From: an uncultured Bacteroidales bacterium
Lineage (GTDB): Bacteria; Bacteroidota; Bacteroidia; Bacteroidales; Muribaculaceae
NCBI GenBank assembly: GCA_900554845.1
Contig: USIY01000110.1
Location: forward strand, 1 to 7,234
DNA length: 7,234 nt
Direction: 5' to 3'
Part shown: piece after piece, positions 5,748-7,234 of the stretch
Numbering within the stretch: position 1 is the stretch's first letter
Layout of the letters: each line of letters opens with the position of its first letter
Translations under genes and position numbers: made by a program
Notes under the pieces: model-generated
What the model was told of the DNA's origin: nothing
Databases searched by the model: none
What the model saw: the letters and a program-made list of their open reading frames with translations, nothing else

Positions 5748-7234
5748 TCAGAGAGAACTGAGGTTCATGTTGGCGAACTCAAGGTCGCTCTGTGCGCGCT
5801 TCAGAAGATTCTTGTCCATCTTTACGGCCTTCTGCAGGTTCTGCATCGCAACGTTGTTCGCGCCTGTGCGGGCGGCGGTGATGGCTTTCAGGTAATAGGT
5901 GGTTCCGTCGGGAGCGGCCACTTTGTCAAGGATGCTGTTGGCGGCTGTGTAATTATTGGCCATGATCTGAGCCACTGCGGCGTTGTTTGTCTTTGACTCG
6001 CCGAAGGCGTTGATGGCTTTCTGTACTTCTCCCTTGCTCAGGAAATAAGTGCCCAGGGCATCCGCGCTCTCGGGAACGCCTGCGGCGGCTCCGAAGAGTT
6101 CGTTGGCCTTGTTGGAGTCATTGTTCATCATCGCTACCAGCCCCATGTTCATCATGGTCTCCTTGGCCTGGGGATTCAGGCGGAGGGCCTGCTGCCAGTT
6201 GGCTGCGGCGCCCCGGTAGTCTCCGGCCACGAACTGTGTGTTGCCAAGATTGTTGAATGCGCGGTAATCCTTCGGGAACTGCTCGGCGGTGCGATTATAG
6301 ACCTCCATTTTCTTCATGTTGTCGTTGGTAAGCGTGGCGATATAGAGCATTTCGTCAACAGTCAGCTTCTGGGGATCGGTGTTGAACAGCTTCACCAGTT
6401 CCTGGTCGGACTTGCCGATGGTGTTGATGGTGGCCATGACGCGGCTGTAACGCAACTGCGGAAGGATCTGTTCGGCCAGCTCGTTGAATACGGCCGACAT
6501 ATTGCGGATTTCGCGTTCGCGCTCCACGGGATCGGGATACATGCGCAGTACGGAAAGGATCAGGTCCTTGTCCTGAATGTTGCTTTTCTCCACCAGTTTT
6601 TCGAAACCTTCCCAGTCTTCGGGAGTGAACTGCGATGTGAGTTCACCGAATTCGGTGATGGCGTCTTTCTTCAGCTGTTTCTCCACGTAGTTGGTGGTGT
6701 TCTTCTCACGTTTCTCGGCCAGTTCGGTGTTGAATTCCAAGGAACCCTCGGGACTGGCGAAGGAGCTTATGCTGATGCCTGCGATCTCCTGATTGGCGGC
6801 CTTGTTGGCTTCCATCAGTTTTCTGTTGAGGTCGATGTAGTCGGCTTTGTCCACTTGGTTGGCGCGGATGTTTGCCTGGTTGATCAGGAAATGGATGTCG
6901 GCGCTGTACTTCTCGGTGATCACCTTCTGGAAGTTGTCCTTTGCGACAGCGGGAGTGACGCTCTTGGCATTGGCAAGAGTGGATGTGGCCACCACACCAT
7001 AGCCCACCTTTACGCGGGGAAGCTTGTAGGTTTTGCCTTTCTGCTCCACGTTGAAGTCAAGATAGAGGTCGCTTTTTGCCATTTCCGGACGGTAGGCCAT
7101 GGTGAAAGGAATCTGCACCTGTCCTCCGTTTTCCCAGCTTACTTCCTGCCCGTTGGCGCGAACGTCCTGACCCTGGAACACTACTGGCTGGTCCACAGGC
7201 ACGGGCCATAGCGAGGCAATGGCCCAGCCAGTAG
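5748..7234 (-). CDS. OmpA-like/TPR envelope protein, partial
   Basis: The frame is open from the right edge (7234) to TGA at 5748-5750, so the N-terminus is missing; about 495 residues are visible. A GTG at 7200-7202 could be read as a start, but the frame continues upstream without a stop (TGWAIASLWP), so I treat the gene as truncated by the window. Counting from that Val as residue 1, about 1-75 looks like a beta-rich domain (NGGQVQIPF, YRPEMAKSDLYLDF). About 85-180 resembles an OmpA-like fold (FASPEGSLEFNTELAEKREKN at 148-168), with an Arg at 165 where the family has its peptidoglycan-contact Arg. A helical region follows (190-300, including NIQDKDLILSVLRMY). TPR units begin near 311 (RAFNNLGNTQFVAGDYRGAAANW), with further units around 348-375, 380-403 and 435-468. 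From memory, related Bacteroidales proteins are lipoproteins or secreted envelope proteins; the signal would lie outside the window. No enzyme motif is seen, and a scaffold or envelope role is inferred. Confidence 0.84.
   Translation of the reverse strand, partial: TGWAIASLWPVPVDQPVVFQGQDVRANGQEVSWENGGQVQIPFTMAYRPEMAKSDLYLDFNVEQKGKTYKLPRVKVGYGVVATSTLANAKSVTPAVAKDNFQKVITEKYSADIHFLINQANIRANQVDKADYIDLNRKLMEANKAANQEIAGISISSFASPEGSLEFNTELAEKREKNTTNYVEKQLKKDAITEFGELTSQFTPEDWEGFEKLVEKSNIQDKDLILSVLRMYPDPVEREREIRNMSAVFNELAEQILPQLRYSRVMATINTIGKSDQELVKLFNTDPQKLTVDEMLYIATLTNDNMKKMEVYNRTAEQFPKDYRAFNNLGNTQFVAGDYRGAAANWQQALRLNPQAKETMMNMGLVAMMNNDSNKANELFGAAAGVPESADALGTYFLSKGEVQKAINAFGESKTNNAAVAQIMANNYTAANSILDKVAAPDGTTYYLKAITAARTGANNVAMQNLQKAVKMDKNLLKRAQSDLEFANMNLSSL

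Noticed and set aside
5649..5996. Plus-strand open frame crossing the terminator and running into the TPR gene
   Set aside because: It would be translated through a terminator hairpin and the tandem repeat, and most of it is antisense to the TPR gene.
7200..7202. GTG as the start of the TPR gene
   Set aside because: The frame stays open to the window edge and the visible N-terminal part lacks a signal peptide, so the real start is most likely outside the window.
1..7234. Mobile elements, CRISPR arrays, tRNA or rRNA genes, defence genes
   Set aside because: No transposase or integrase motifs, no regularly spaced repeats, no tRNA cloverleaf or rRNA signature, and no defence-type domain was seen.

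Overview
The window looks like chromosomal DNA from a member of the Bacteroidales (phylum Bacteroidota), possibly a Muribaculaceae- or Prevotella-like gut species. The evidence is a promoter of the Bacteroides type (TTTG, 19 bases, TAnnTTTG), the absence of clear Shine-Dalgarno sites before the genes, and the protein content: a DUF2723/GT117 membrane glycosyltransferase, an alanine-dehydrogenase-like protein with an N-terminal extension, and a mixed OmpA-like/TPR protein of a kind common in this order. The genus assignment is inference.

Layout, left to right. Bases 1-219 hold the 3' end of a plus-strand gene that I do not recognise. A 69-base gap follows and carries a good promoter (233-263). 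That promoter drives what looks like a three-gene plus-strand operon: an alanine-dehydrogenase-like gene (289-1413), a GT4-type glycosyltransferase gene (1436-2542, TTG start, 22-base gap), and a large DUF2723/GT117 gene (2539-5622) whose start codon overlaps the previous stop as ATGA. A convergent intergenic region of 125 bases (5623-5747) contains a hairpin usable as a terminator from both sides and a perfect 16-base tandem duplication. The minus strand from 5748 to the right edge encodes the C-terminal part of a large OmpA-like/TPR protein whose N-terminus lies outside the window.

How the genes may work together. The tightly coupled GT4 and GT117 pair suggests envelope glycan or protein glycosylation: a cytoplasmic nucleotide-sugar-dependent enzyme beside a polytopic GT-C-type enzyme that probably acts on the periplasmic face. 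The alanine-dehydrogenase-like protein in front of them has lost several positions expected for NAD binding and catalysis, so it may not be an active dehydrogenase. The GT4 protein also departs from its family at two donor-site positions. The most notable biology here is therefore an operon with two divergent members of normally well-conserved enzyme families next to a candidate O-glycosyltransferase. I see no mobile element, CRISPR array, RNA gene or phage feature.
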